Assembly: GCF_023264675.1 (NCBI RefSeq)
Contig: NZ_JAHFVG010000009.1
Location: 42,087 to 106,086, forward strand
DNA length: 64,000 nt
DNA from: Rhodococcus sp. (in: high G+C Gram-positive bacteria)
GTDB lineage: Bacteria; Actinomycetota; Actinomycetes; Mycobacteriales; Mycobacteriaceae
Direction of reading: 5' to 3'
Positions 53,698 to 62,815 of this stretch are shown in pieces. The notes under the pieces are model-generated. The model was not told where the DNA came from. It searched no databases and worked only from the letters and a program-made list of their open reading frames with translations. The first letter of the stretch is position 1, and each line of letters begins with the position of its first letter. The translations under genes were made by a program, and so were the position numbers.

Positions 53698-54588
53698 ATG
53701 ACTGCGGTAACGGTGCTGACGAATCCGGTTGCAGGCAACGGCCGCGCCGCCACCGTGTCGGAGGCGGTGATCTCACGGCTCCGCGAACGCGGAGCACACG
53801 TGACCACCATCGAGGGGCGCACACCGAACGACGCGTTGGAATCGACGAAGCGCGCAGTGCGTGCCGGATGCGAGGCCCTTGTCGCTGTCGGCGGCGACGG
53901 ATTGGTCAATCTTGCGCTTCAAGCCGTGGCGAGAACGTCGACGGCACTGGCCGTCGCGCCTGCAGGCACCGGAAACGACTTCGCGCGACTTCTCGGGGTA
54001 CCACTCGATTCGCCCGTCGCGGCCGCCGACATCGTGATGGACGCTCGTGTTCGTGCGATAGACCTCGGCCGCGCCCGGGATCGGTGGTTCGCGACGGTGC
54101 TCTCGAGTGGATTCGACAGCCTGGTCACCGAACGGGCCAACAGAATGCGGTGGCCGACCGGTCCCCTCCGTTACAACGTGGCAATGATGTTGGAGCTCAC
54201 CAAGTTACGACCGATTCCCTACACGGTGGAACTCGACGGCGATGCGTTCGACGTCGATGCCACATTGGTCACCGTCGGCAACGGACCGACGTACGGCGGC
54301 GGGATGGCAATCTGCCCTTCAGCCGTCGTCGACGACGGAGTGCTGGATGTGACGGTAGTGCGAGCGTCCAGTCGAACACGGCTGATTCGGCTCTCCCCCA
54401 CGCTGTACAAGGGAACCCATGTATCGCTGCCCGAGGTGCAGACCTTCACGGCGAAGACGGTGGTTCTCACCGCTCCCGGAATGACGGCGTATGCAGACGG
54501 GGAGCGCTTCTGCGCGCTCCCCGTCCGTATCGAGTGTGTGGCTCGCGCCGCCGACGTGCTCGTCGGCCGCTCGTCGGTACTGGCCTGA
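53698..54588 (+). CDS. Diacylglycerol/lipid kinase (Rv2252-like)
   Basis: 296-aa soluble lipid kinase of the DgkB/YegS family, phosphorylating diacylglycerol or a related lipid with ATP. NPVAGNGRA at residues 9-17 and VAVGGDGLVN (GGDG, 65-68) form the nucleotide site; PAGTGNDFAR (88-97) and the C-terminal MTAYADGE are further family motifs. It follows the flavoprotein by 46 bp, in the same unit. Its mycobacterial counterpart takes part in phosphatidylinositol mannoside synthesis. Confidence 0.9.
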   Translation: MTAVTVLTNPVAGNGRAATVSEAVISRLRERGAHVTTIEGRTPNDALESTKRAVRAGCEALVAVGGDGLVNLALQAVARTSTALAVAPAGTGNDFARLLGVPLDSPVAAADIVMDARVRAIDLGRARDRWFATVLSSGFDSLVTERANRMRWPTGPLRYNVAMMLELTKLRPIPYTVELDGDAFDVDATLVTVGNGPTYGGGMAICPSAVVDDGVLDVTVVRASSRTRLIRLSPTLYKGTHVSLPEVQTFTAKTVVLTAPGMTAYADGERFCALPVRIECVARAADVLVGRSSVLA

Positions 54589-54618
54589 GTCCGAGAACGA
54601 ATCACAGCCTCGGACGAA

Positions 54619-54792
54619 TCACAGCTTGGTCAGGTCGCGATTCTCGCCCGCGGTGATCGCCTTGTACAGCCAGTAGATGCCGAAGACGATGGCGCCTGCC
54701 ACCGCCACCCAGAACAAGCCTTTGATCACTACGCCGAGGACGGCGAAGGCGAGCCAAACGAGGACGATGATGCCGAGGATTTTCCAGAACAT
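54619..54792 (-). CDS. Small two-helix membrane protein
   Basis: 57-aa hydrophobic protein. Two membrane segments (ILGIIVLVWLAFAVLGVVI and LFWVAVAGAIVFGIYWLY) are followed by a short charged tail KAITAGENRDLTKL. No family recognised; the type is common in actinobacteria near stress genes. ATG 54792 is preceded by AAGGAA; the frame to 54903 crosses non-coding sequence. Convergent with the lipid kinase gene. Confidence 0.65.
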   Translation of the reverse strand: MFWKILGIIVLVWLAFAVLGVVIKGLFWVAVAGAIVFGIYWLYKAITAGENRDLTKL

Positions 54793-54901
54793 TCGATTTC
54801 CTTCCGTTGTGTCGCTTCCGATCGTGGCACGACCACGGACGTAAATCACCAGGTCGGGAGCGATTTCAGGGAAAGATGGGTGAAGACCCTGAGGAGGCAA
54901 C

Positions 54902-54955
54902 ACTCAACTGTGTGGGCTTACTCAACTGTGTCGGCTTACTCAACTGTGTCGGCTT
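54902..54955. repeat. 18-bp tandem repeat x3 at the end of pspM
   Basis: ACTCAACTGTGTGGGCTT (54902-54919) followed by two identical units ACTCAACTGTGTCGGCTT (54920-54937, 54938-54955). The third unit encodes the last codons and TGA of the pspM gene on the minus strand, so the other two are extra copies of the gene end. Confidence 0.93.
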
Positions 54956-55773
54956 CGAATCTCGGCAAGTTCCGCGAGCGCGGTGGCCCAGCCCTCCAGT
55001 CGATCGGTAGCGGATATCAGCTCGGCACGGCGTCGGTCGACTGCGTTCGAGGGGACACCGCCCGGGTTGGTGAGCCGCGCGGCGGCGGCCACCAGTTCCT
55101 CGTACTGATCGACGCCGGAGTCGAAGTCGCGTGCTGACGCTTCGATGGTGGCGACGAGGTGTGTCCCCGCGCGGGCATTCGCATCGGCTGCACGTTCCAT
55201 CGCCACGATGTCGGCAGCCATCTCGGTGAGCGCCAGCGCCGCACCCTCGGCGACGTCGTTCGTCTCGGCCAGTTCGACAGGATCGACGAACTCCGCTCGG
55301 GCGAGAATGCCGGACAGTTCGAACAAACTTTGCTGCGCGCCGACGAGCCGGACCATCGGATCGTAGGCGGCCGAGGATCGAGCAGGCATTGCCGTCTTTC
55401 GGGGACGGGCAGGCGGAAGCGGCTGCGCCCGCAACCGGCGCAACTTACCGAAGGCGAACACCGCCGGTATCGCCAACACCGCAGCCGTACCCCCGGTGGC
55501 CACCATCGCCCACTCGGGAGCCGACGCCACTGCCAACCCCGCCGTCGAGGCAGCCGAGACTCCCGAGGCAGATCCCAACCAGGATCCTCGACGACGTGCG
55601 CGACGAATACGACGAATCTGCTTCTGCCGTGGGTCGTTCCACCGACCGACGGCAGCGACCGCGGACTCACCGAACCGCTTGGCGGTTCCTGCGGCCTCAC
55701 GCACCACCGCTACCGACTCGGATACAGGCGTGGCCGACCACATCGGTGGTCGGCCACGCCCTTCGTTCTTCAT
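54940..55773 (-). CDS. pspM: PspM-like membrane protein (Rv2743c-like)
   Basis: 277-aa partner of PspA in the actinobacterial envelope-stress system. Basic N-terminal half, two hydrophobic segments around residues 66-108 (SGVSAASTAGLAVASAPEW, MVATGGTAAVLAIPAVFAF), then a helical C-terminal domain (AEGAALALTEMAADIVAMER). The start is uncertain: ATG 55773 lies just 5' of a 15-bp hairpin inside the reading frame, so initiation could be downstream (ATG 55743 or a GTG near 55705). It follows pspA, as in clgR-pspA-Rv2743c. Confidence 0.8.
   Translation of the reverse strand: MKNEGRGRPPMWSATPVSESVAVVREAAGTAKRFGESAVAAVGRWNDPRQKQIRRIRRARRRGSWLGSASGVSAASTAGLAVASAPEWAMVATGGTAAVLAIPAVFAFGKLRRLRAQPLPPARPRKTAMPARSSAAYDPMVRLVGAQQSLFELSGILARAEFVDPVELAETNDVAEGAALALTEMAADIVAMERAADANARAGTHLVATIEASARDFDSGVDQYEELVAAAARLTNPGGVPSNAVDRRRAELISATDRLEGWATALAELAEIRSRHS
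55727..55760 (-). terminator. Hairpin between pspA and pspM, inside the pspM reading frame
   Basis: Perfect 15-bp stem (GGCGTGGCCGACCAC and complement) with a 4-nt loop, 37 nt after pspA and covering codons 5-15 of the pspM frame from ATG 55773. It could attenuate pspM relative to pspA. Confidence 0.65.
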
Positions 55774-55796
55774 TGCTCTGACCCGAACGCGCTGGA

Positions 55797-56612
55797 TCAG
55801 TTCTGTACGGGAGGTTCGGGTGTTGCGCTCGGAGACTTCGCGATCGACGGCTTCGGCGCTGCCGCCGAGTTGCCCGACGGAAGCGAATCACCTGCCATCG
55901 ACGCGCGGATCTGCTCGAGGCGACTGTGCCCTGCCATCTGGACCGATGCCTGCTGAACTTCCATCATGCGGCCCGACACCGAATTCTGCGCGAGCTCGGC
56001 GGAACCGAGTGCATCGGCGTAGCGGCGCTCGATCTTGTCGCGTACTGCATCCAGACTCGGGGTGTTGCCCGGGGCCGACAGCGTGCTGTCCATGGACCGC
56101 AGCGATTCGCTGACCTTCTCCTGCATCTTCGCCTGTTCGAGCTGACTGAGCAGCTTCGTACGCTCGGCGACCTTCGCCTGGAGTGCCATTGCGTTCTGCT
56201 CCACGGCCTTCTTCGCCTGCGACGCAGCCTGCAAGGACTGATCGTGGAGCACCTTCAGGTCCTCCACGCCCTGCTCGGCCGTCACCAGCTGAGCTGCGAA
56301 TGCCTCGGCGGCGTTGGTGTACTGGGTGGCCTTCTCGACATCGCCCGCGTTGGCCGCCTGGTCTGCCAGCGTGACGGCTTGGCGAGCATTGGCGTTGAGC
56401 TTCTCTACCTCGTCCAACTGGCGGCTCAGCTTCATCTCCAGCTGGCGCTGGTTGCCGATCACCGACGCGGCCTGCTGAGACAGCGCCTGATGCTGTCGCT
56501 GCGCGTCCTCGATCGCCTGCTGAATCTGAACCTTGGGGTCAGCCTTCTCGTCGATCTTGGAATTGAAGAGCGCCATCATGTATTTCCAGGCCTTGACGAA
56601 AGGATTAGCCAT
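55797..56612 (-). CDS. pspA: Phage-shock protein PspA (35-kDa antigen homologue)
   Basis: 271-aa ESCRT-III-like coiled-coil protein that supports the cytoplasmic membrane under stress. N-terminal amphipathic helix [19 protein letters not shown], then a long coiled coil ([34 protein letters not shown]). An extra C-terminal tail rich in Pro/Ser ([15 protein letters not shown]) is disordered. ATG 56612 start. It lies downstream of clgR; the 158-bp gap 56613-56770 presumably holds its promoter but I see no clear element. Confidence 0.94.
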   Translation of the reverse strand: MANPFVKAWKYMMALFNSKIDEKADPKVQIQQAIEDAQRQHQALSQQAASVIGNQRQLEMKLSRQLDEVEKLNANARQAVTLADQAANAGDVEKATQYTNAAEAFAAQLVTAEQGVEDLKVLHDQSLQAASQAKKAVEQNAMALQAKVAERTKLLSQLEQAKMQEKVSESLRSMDSTLSAPGNTPSLDAVRDKIERRYADALGSAELAQNSVSGRMMEVQQASVQMAGHSRLEQIRASMAGDSLPSGNSAAAPKPSIAKSPSATPEPPVQN

Positions 56613-56770
56613 GGGTTGATCCTGCCTCCATCTTGAGCGCCGTTACACGCATAGGGGTCGGCTGACGTCTGCAGCGACCATCGATGAACTGCCCGTGTCA
56701 CGAGGATACTGGCCGAGTCGGTTTACCGTGAGAACTGTTTCCACACTACTGGTACGCCACCATCTGCCGC

Positions 56771-57094
56771 TCAGGCAGCGGCAAGTGCGCGTGCCGGGGC
56801 AGGAATGACCACGCGGGTCTCACCGTCGATACGCGGCGACTGCTCCGCCACGGCGTTCGAGGATTCCGACAGAGATTCGCTGACGTCGCTCATGACCTCG
56901 GCCAGCGGGACCGCGAGGGCCTCGCAGATCGCGGCGAGCAACTCACTCGAAGCCTCTTTGCGTCCACGCTCGACCTCGGACAGATATCCAAGGCTGACCC
57001 GTGCGGTATTGGAGACCTCGCGCAGCGTACGACTCTGCGCGACGCGAGTGCGCCGCAGACTGTCGCCGAGCGCTTCACGCAATAACAGCGCCAT
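56771..57094 (-). CDS. clgR: Transcriptional regulator ClgR
   Basis: 107-aa XRE-type regulator that activates clp protease and phage-shock genes. [55 protein letters not shown] 57094 has GGAGG 6 nt upstream. It ends ARALAAA, a non-polar tail like the SsrA tag end, matching the known degradation of ClgR by Clp proteases. First gene of clgR-pspA-pspM. Confidence 0.94.
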   Translation of the reverse strand: MALLLREALGDSLRRTRVAQSRTLREVSNTARVSLGYLSEVERGRKEASSELLAAICEALAVPLAEVMSDVSESLSESSNAVAEQSPRIDGETRVVIPAPARALAAA

Positions 57095-57176
57095 CTCGCT
57101 CCTCCTCGTTCGAACGTTCCAGAAAATCGACCATCTTCAGCTACAACGCGGGACAGGGTTCGATTGGTTCCCGACC

Positions 57177-57677
57177 TTATACGTCCGCGGGACCGCTCAC
57201 CCGTCGAAGCAGTAACGACACGGCTTCACGGACTGTATCCCGTCGGATGGCCCAGCGGTCGCCCGACAGTCGCAGTTCGTTCACGAGTGTTCCGTCCGGT
57301 CCCGCTACTCCGACGAACACCGTGCCGACGGCGTGTCCGTCCTGGAGATCGGGCCCGGCGACTCCGGTCAGTCCGACACCCCAGTCGGCGCTGCACCGAT
57401 CGCGCGCCCCGTCGGCAAGCAAGGCCGCGGTCGATGCCGACACCGGACCCTCTGCCGCGAGAGTCCGCTCGTCGACGCCGGCAAGCGTTGCCTTGAGATC
57501 GGTGGCGTAGACGACGACTCCGCCCCTCAGCACCGCACTGGCACCGGGAACACCCGCGATGGAGGCGGTGAACAAACCCGCAGTCAACGATTCCGCGGCT
57601 GCGACGGTCGAGCCCTGCCGCGTCAGAACGGCGACGAGTTCGCCGACGGATGTCCCCTCCCCCAGCGGATCGCTCAC
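57177..57677 (-). CDS. cinA: CinA C-terminal domain amidase
   Basis: 166-aa single-domain CinA-C protein, nicotinamide-mononucleotide deamidase type, recycling NMN to NaMN. AAAESLTAGLFTASIAGVPGASAVLRGGVVVY and GLTGVAGPD are the family core. It lacks the N-terminal MoCF-like domain of full CinA. GTG 57677 overlaps the pgsA stop (GTGA), so it is coupled to pgsA. The longer frame to 58124 is antisense read-through. Confidence 0.92.
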   Translation of the reverse strand: MSDPLGEGTSVGELVAVLTRQGSTVAAAESLTAGLFTASIAGVPGASAVLRGGVVVYATDLKATLAGVDERTLAAEGPVSASTAALLADGARDRCSADWGVGLTGVAGPDLQDGHAVGTVFVGVAGPDGTLVNELRLSGDRWAIRRDTVREAVSLLLRRVSGPADV

Positions 57678-58294
57678 GAAACAACACCTCGGCGCAGACG
57701 GATGGCCTGCACCACGTAGTCGAGGCCGGTGTACACGGTCAGGAGCAAGGCAAGGCCCATCAGGGTCATCGAGGCGAAACGAACCTCGTCGGGAAGCGGG
57801 AACAGGTACATCCCGATCGCAACGCTCTGGACGAGAGTCTTGACCTTGCCCCCGCGTCCGGCGGGAATCACGCCGTGTCTGATGACCGCGAAGCGGACCA
57901 GCGTGATTCCGATCTCGCGGGCAGCGATCACGACAGTCACCCACCACGGGAGATCCCCGAGAATCGAGAGCCCGATCAGCGCCGCGCCGATGAGGGCCTT
58001 GTCCGCGATGGGGTCGGCCATCTTGCCGAAGTCGGTGACCAAGCCGTACTTCCGAGCGAGCTGACCGTCGATTCGATCGGTTATCGCGGCGACGGCGAAC
58101 ACGACGGTCGCTCCGACGCGCCACCAGGTGTCGTGACCGTCGTCGACGAACAGGACGACGAGAAAGACCGGAACGAGTGCAATTCGAAGGACCGTCAGAA
58201 TATTGGCGATGTTGACGATCGGGACTGCGTCGGCAGGTCCCCTCGCAGAATTACCGTGCGGCAACTCCTGTGACTGCGGTACACGCTCGGTCAT
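57674..58294 (-). CDS. pgsA: CDP-alcohol phosphatidyltransferase (PgsA type)
   Basis: 206-aa integral membrane enzyme making phosphatidylglycerol phosphate or a related lipid. The CDP-alcohol signature reads DRIDGQLARKYGLVTDFGKMADPIADK, giving D-x2-DG-x2-AR-x8-G-x3-D-x3-D complete. Five or six helices follow. N-terminal 35 residues are soluble. Start ATG 58294; in mycobacteria the equivalent (pgsA3) lies between clgR and an N-acetyltransferase, the same arrangement as here. Confidence 0.92.
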   Translation of the reverse strand: MTERVPQSQELPHGNSARGPADAVPIVNIANILTVLRIALVPVFLVVLFVDDGHDTWWRVGATVVFAVAAITDRIDGQLARKYGLVTDFGKMADPIADKALIGAALIGLSILGDLPWWVTVVIAAREIGITLVRFAVIRHGVIPAGRGGKVKTLVQSVAIGMYLFPLPDEVRFASMTLMGLALLLTVYTGLDYVVQAIRLRRGVVS

Positions 58295-58407
58295 ACCTGC
58301 ACGCCCTCGGCGGTACGCCGGCAGCACTGTCCCGGATGGACGGCGGCGAGATCAACAAGGGACACACGAGAAGAATATCGGTTGGGTCGTTGGCTACTGT
58401 TCACCAC

Positions 58408-58992
58408 ATGACTTCTGCGCCGAATCGGGCGGGTCGACACGACGTCGACGGCGCCGGCGACCCAGCTCCCGACACCACTTCTGCCGCGCACGGCCGAGAC
58501 GAGTTGGTCGTCCGACGAGCACGGACGTCGGACATTCCCGAGATCAAGCGCCTGATCGACATCTATGCGGGCAAGATCCTGCTGGAGAAGAACCTTGTCA
58601 CTCTCTACGAGGCCGTCCAGGAGTTCTGGGTGGCCGAGCGCGCCGGAACTGTGCTCGGCTGTGGTGCGCTGCACGTTCTGTGGGCCGACCTCGGGGAGGT
58701 GCGCACCGTTGCGGTCGACCCGTCTGCCAAGGGCCACGGCGCCGGTCACCTGATCGTCGACACCCTCGTTCGAGTTGCTCGGGATCTCGCGCTGCAGAAG
58801 CTCTTCGTTCTGACGTTCGAGACGGACTTCTTCACGCGCCACGGGTTCGTGGAGATCGAGGGAACTCCCGTCACCGCTGAGGTGTACGCCGAGATGTGCC
58901 GGTCCTACGACACCGGCGTCGCGGAATTCCTCGACCTGAGTTACGTGAAGCCGAACACGCTGGGCAATACCAGGATGCTGCTTTCTCTCTGA
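58408..58992 (+). CDS. argA: Amino-acid N-acetyltransferase (Rv2747-like ArgA)
   Basis: 194-aa GNAT-fold protein. RRARTSDIPEIKRLIDIYAGK opens the acetyltransferase domain; AVDPSAKGHGAGHLIVDTLV is the acetyl-CoA loop; LTFETDFFTRHGFVEIE the C-terminal strand pair. Its mycobacterial counterpart makes N-acetylglutamate for arginine synthesis. ATG 58408 follows TACTGT (58395-58400) by 7 nt with no Shine-Dalgarno, a leaderless candidate. Divergent from pgsA. Confidence 0.87.
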   Translation: MTSAPNRAGRHDVDGAGDPAPDTTSAAHGRDELVVRRARTSDIPEIKRLIDIYAGKILLEKNLVTLYEAVQEFWVAERAGTVLGCGALHVLWADLGEVRTVAVDPSAKGHGAGHLIVDTLVRVARDLALQKLFVLTFETDFFTRHGFVEIEGTPVTAEVYAEMCRSYDTGVAEFLDLSYVKPNTLGNTRMLLSL

Positions 58993-59039
58993 CAGGATTT
59001 CGGATGACCTCCCGTTCTCGATTTCCGAAGGAAGCTTCC

Positions 59040-59321
59040 ATGGCACTGTTCGCCGTTCACTACACCTACTCGCCCAGCACGACGGACGGACGCGACACAC
59101 ACCGCGCGACTCATCGCGCATGGCTCGCCAATCTTCTCGAACAGAAGGTTCTGGTCTCCAGCGGCCCGTACGTGGACGGCTCCGGCGCGCTCATCATCGT
59201 CGAGGGCACCGACACGGCGTCGGTACAGGAGTTGTTCGCACAGGATCCCTTCGCGCTCGAGAACCTGATCGAAAGCTCGACCATCGCCGAATGGAATCCG
59301 GTCATGGGCACGTTCGCTTAA
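59040..59321 (+). CDS. YciI family protein
   Basis: 93-aa ferredoxin-like alpha/beta-barrel protein. FAVHYTYSPSTTDGRD, RATHRAWLANL with a conserved His, GPYVDGSGALIIVE, and DPFALENLIESSTIAEW near the end are standard YciI features; the conserved Asp/His pair is present. Function in general unknown. ATG 59040 has AAGGA 8 nt upstream. It follows argA by 47 bp, possibly in one transcript that ends at the hairpin at 59335. Confidence 0.88.
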   Translation: MALFAVHYTYSPSTTDGRDTHRATHRAWLANLLEQKVLVSSGPYVDGSGALIIVEGTDTASVQELFAQDPFALENLIESSTIAEWNPVMGTFA

Positions 59322-59334
59322 TGCGGCTTCGCCG

Positions 59335-59380
59335 CCCGTGTGCGGTCGGTAGGTCCAGGCACCGACCGACCACACACGGG
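59335..59380. terminator. Hairpin between the YciI gene and ftsK
   Basis: CCCGTGTG-CGGTCGGT pairs with ACCGACCG-(ACCA bulge)-CACACGGG around a 10-nt loop, 16 bp of pairing in total. Placed between convergent genes, it can serve both. Confidence 0.65.
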
Positions 59381-59385
59381 TGTGC

Positions 59386-62037
59386 TCAATCCTCCGCCGG
59401 CGCCTCGTCGGGATCCCCGCCCCTGATCGACCACAGCAGCCCATCGAGTTCGTCCGGTTTGACCAGTACCTCTCGTGCCTTCGAACCTTCGCTGGGGCCG
59501 ACGACCCCGCGGTTTTCCATCAGATCCATCAACCTGCCCGCCTTCGCGAAGCCGACGCGCAGCTTGCGCTGCAGCATCGACGTGGACCCGAATTGGCTCG
59601 ACACCACCAGTTCGACGGCTTGCAGCAGCACGTCGAGGTCGTCGCCGATATCGGGATCGACGTCCTTCTTGTCCGCCGCTTTGGCCGCGGTGACGGTCTC
59701 GTTGTACTCCGGCTCCGCCTGATTCTTGGCGAAGTCGACGATCGCCGAGATCTCCTCGTCCGTGATGAACGCACCCTGCAGACGTGTCGGCTTTCCGGCA
59801 CCCATCGGCAGGAACAACGCATCGCCCATACCGATCAACTTCTCGGCACCGGGTTGGTCGAGAATGACGCGCGAGTCGGTGAGTGACGACGTCGCGAATG
59901 CCAGGCGCGACGGCACGTTGGTCTTGATCAGACCGGTGACGACGTCGACCGAGGGCCTCTGGGTGGCAAGCACCAGGTGGATACCCGCCGCGCGGGCTTT
60001 CTGGGTGATGCGCACGATCGCGTCCTCGACGTCGCGCGGAGCCGTCATCATCAAGTCGGCGAGCTCGTCCACGATGGCGAGAATGTACGGATACGGCCGG
60101 TAGACGCGCTCACTCCCGAGGGGTGCCGCGATATCGCCCGAGCGCACCTTCTTGTTGAAGTCGTCGATGTGGCGAACCTTGTTGACCTGCATGTCCTGGT
60201 AGCGCTGCTCCATCTCCTCGACCAGCCACGCCAGTGCCGCCGCAGCCTTCTTCGGCTGCGTGATGATCGGGGTGATCAGGTGCGGGATTCCCTCGTACGG
60301 CGTCAACTCGACCATCTTCGGGTCGATGAGGATCATGCGCACTTCGTCGGGTGTCGCGCGAGCCAGCAGCGAGACGAGCATCGAGTTCACGAAGCTCGAC
60401 TTACCGGAACCTGTCGAACCGGCCACGAGCAGGTGAGGCATCTTGGCGAGGTTCGCGCTGACGAAGTTGCCTTCGATGTCTTTCCCCAGACCGATCACCA
60501 GGGGGTGATGGTCTTTTCGCGTGGACGGCGACGTGAGCACGTCGGCGAGGCGGACCATCTCGCGATCCGAGTTCGGCACCTCGATGCCGACCGCCGACTT
60601 ACCGGGGATCGGTGCCAGCAGCCGTACGTTGTCGGTGGCGACCGCATAGGCAATGTTGCGGTGCAGCGCGGTGATCTTCTCGACCTTGACGCCCGGTCCG
60701 AGTTCGACCTCGTACCGGGTGACCGTCGGTCCTCGGGTGAATCCGGTGACGGCAGCGTCGATCTTGAACTGCTCCAGAACCTCGGAGATCGCCTCGATCA
60801 TCGTGTCGTTCGCCTGGCTGCGTGTCTTCGGCGGGTCACCGTCGATCAGCAGCGACAGCGAGGGCAGGGTGTAATCCCCGTCCACGACTCGATCGACGAC
60901 GATCTTGTCGTCCTCGGCAGGTTTGGGTTCCGCCGCCTTGACGACAGGCTTGGGCTTCGGGCGCGGAGGCACCGGCGCAGCTGCTACAGGCGCCGGAACC
61001 GGCGCAGGCTCCATGACCTCTGTCGGAGCCTCCGGAGGTGGTGTCTTCCTGGCACGAGACTTCTTGACCGGGACGTACTCCTCGGTCGGGTAGTTGCCGT
61101 AAGGGTCAGCGCCTGCGTCCTCGACCGGGTAGCCGTCGGCGTCGAAACGCTCGGCGTCGTAATCGCCGTAGTTGTCGTCACCGAAGTCCGACCCGAAGTC
61201 GGCCGGGTCGTAGTCGCCGTATTCGTCACCTCGACTGTCGGTACCGAACAACGAACGAAGCCGATCCGGTACGTCGCGGACGGTCGTGCCGGTCAGGAGC
61301 AGAACTCCGAACAGGCCTGCAAGCAGGAGCAACGGCACGGCCAGCCACACCGTGAGGCCGTCGGCGATCGGGCCACCGGCGACGTAACCGACGAAGCCAC
61401 CGGCCGAGGAGCGTCCCTCGGCATCGGCGGGCGAGCCTGCCGCCATGTGCCACAGCCCGAGGATGGGCAACGCCACCAGTATCGACCCGAGCACGAGCCG
61501 CGGGCGGATCTCGGGATTGGGCTCCGAACGCATCAGAACGACGGCCGTGCCCACAGCAAGCACAGGCACGAGGTAACCGGCCTCGCCGACGACGCCGCGC
61601 ACCGCGATCGCGATCCATTCACCGACCGGCCCTCCGGCGCTGAACCACACAGCAGCGGCCACGATCACGCCGACGGCGAGCAGTCCGAGGGCCAAGCCGT
61701 CCCGGCGATGACCGTGCTCGATGTCCTTGGCCTTCGAGACGGCTCGGGTGGTGGCCCCGACGCCCTTCGCAGCCATGGACCACGACGAGGAGATACCCCG
61801 ACCGACAGCCGACAGCGCGCCGCCGTTTTTCCTTTTGGCCGGTCTACGCGGGGCCGACGATCGCGCTGGAGCACCGCGAGCCGGCGCTCGGCGCGGCGCG
61901 GTCGGCTTCTTCGGCGTGGTCACCGTACGTGCGGTTCGCCCTCCGGAAGACTTACCTGATCCCCCCGAAGCACGCGATGTCGACGAGCTACCGGTGCCGC
62001 CGGCTCTCGAACTTCGGGTGCTGGTCTTTCCTGCCAT
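59386..62037 (-). CDS. ftsK: DNA translocase FtsK
   Basis: 883-aa chromosome-segregation motor at the septum. N-terminus: a disordered Arg/Pro/Ala stretch of about 100 residues, then four membrane helices (first [17 protein letters not shown]). Acidic-aromatic linker with GDEYGDYD and DDNYGDYD repeats. Motor: Walker [10 protein letters not shown] near residue 540, Walker [11 protein letters not shown]-terminal gamma domain with [17 protein letters not shown] recognises KOPS-type DNA signals. ATG 62037. Neighbour order argA-ftsK is as in mycobacteria. Confidence 0.96.
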   Translation of the reverse strand: MAGKTSTRSSRAGGTGSSSTSRASGGSGKSSGGRTARTVTTPKKPTAPRRAPARGAPARSSAPRRPAKRKNGGALSAVGRGISSSWSMAAKGVGATTRAVSKAKDIEHGHRRDGLALGLLAVGVIVAAAVWFSAGGPVGEWIAIAVRGVVGEAGYLVPVLAVGTAVVLMRSEPNPEIRPRLVLGSILVALPILGLWHMAAGSPADAEGRSSAGGFVGYVAGGPIADGLTVWLAVPLLLLAGLFGVLLLTGTTVRDVPDRLRSLFGTDSRGDEYGDYDPADFGSDFGDDNYGDYDAERFDADGYPVEDAGADPYGNYPTEEYVPVKKSRARKTPPPEAPTEVMEPAPVPAPVAAAPVPPRPKPKPVVKAAEPKPAEDDKIVVDRVVDGDYTLPSLSLLIDGDPPKTRSQANDTMIEAISEVLEQFKIDAAVTGFTRGPTVTRYEVELGPGVKVEKITALHRNIAYAVATDNVRLLAPIPGKSAVGIEVPNSDREMVRLADVLTSPSTRKDHHPLVIGLGKDIEGNFVSANLAKMPHLLVAGSTGSGKSSFVNSMLVSLLARATPDEVRMILIDPKMVELTPYEGIPHLITPIITQPKKAAAALAWLVEEMEQRYQDMQVNKVRHIDDFNKKVRSGDIAAPLGSERVYRPYPYILAIVDELADLMMTAPRDVEDAIVRITQKARAAGIHLVLATQRPSVDVVTGLIKTNVPSRLAFATSSLTDSRVILDQPGAEKLIGMGDALFLPMGAGKPTRLQGAFITDEEISAIVDFAKNQAEPEYNETVTAAKAADKKDVDPDIGDDLDVLLQAVELVVSSQFGSTSMLQRKLRVGFAKAGRLMDLMENRGVVGPSEGSKAREVLVKPDELDGLLWSIRGGDPDEAPAED

Positions 62038-62129
62038 GACCCCAGGCTAGTCGCAATTGCACCTTCAAAACCATCCACAACACCAGTCACATGACGCCCG
62101 AGTTGCCCGAATACCGGGCCGGCCGGCGC

Positions 62130-62753
62130 TCAGAAGCTGCGATCGAGCGCCTGAACAGCATCGACGTCGTCGGCTTCACCCGCAAAATCGATCTCGACGG
62201 CGTCCCGACCGAACGCGTGCAACAGCAGTTCCGAAGGCCGTCCGGTGAGAACGACTCGTCGCCCGCCGCCCTTTTTCACCGATGCAGTCCGGCCGTCCGG
62301 CGTTACGAGATCAACCCCGACCGGCGACTGTCGATACGCGAGGCGGCCGATCAACCCCACCGTCGACCACAGCCGATTCTGCAGATCCACCGACAGCATC
62401 CGCGGAGACCAGCCCTCGCCGGCCCGCCGCAGATCCTCGTGATGGACAAACATTTCTCCGACGTTGATCAGCGGGTCGAGAAGTTTGAACGGCGACCAGA
62501 GCGGCGGTCCCGATCGAATGTCGTCGACGAGATCCGCGAACGGTCGCGCGGCGACTTGTTCCTGAATCTTGTCGGTGTAGCCGGAGAGGAAGGGGAGAAG
62601 AATCCCCGGTGCCGCATCCACTCTCCGTTCGCGGACAACGAGGTGCGCCGCGAGATCGCGTGCAGTCCAGTCGCCGCAGAGGGTGGGAGCGGACTCCCCC
62701 ACGGCGGTCAAGGTAAGTACGAGTTCGGCGCGTTCGTCCTGTGCAAGGCTCAC
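62130..62753 (-). CDS. TIGR03085 family (DinB/maleylpyruvate-isomerase-like) protein
   Basis: 207-aa protein of the TIGR03085 branch of the mycothiol-linked DinB fold. Helical bundle motifs: APTLCGDWTARDLAAHLVVRE with the first metal His, and NVGEMFVHHEDLRRA with the others; C-terminal LTGRPSELLLHAFGR. These are thought to bind zinc and often act with mycothiol. Activity unassigned. GTG 62753 start. Divergent from the TauE gene, 62 bp apart. Confidence 0.87.
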   Translation of the reverse strand: MSLAQDERAELVLTLTAVGESAPTLCGDWTARDLAAHLVVRERRVDAAPGILLPFLSGYTDKIQEQVAARPFADLVDDIRSGPPLWSPFKLLDPLINVGEMFVHHEDLRRAGEGWSPRMLSVDLQNRLWSTVGLIGRLAYRQSPVGVDLVTPDGRTASVKKGGGRRVVLTGRPSELLLHAFGRDAVEIDFAGEADDVDAVQALDRSF

Positions 62754-62815
62754 ACCGACCTACGGTACGTGCCCCGTGCACGATGCGTTGCGCGGTGATC
62801 CGTAATCTCGGCTCG

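Noticed and set aside
54902-54955. Could the short repeats be a CRISPR array?
   Set aside because: Units are directly adjacent with no spacers, and there are no cas genes.
59977-61959. 660-aa plus frame opposite ftsK
   Set aside because: Antisense of ftsK; His/Arg/Asp-rich with no recognisable domain.
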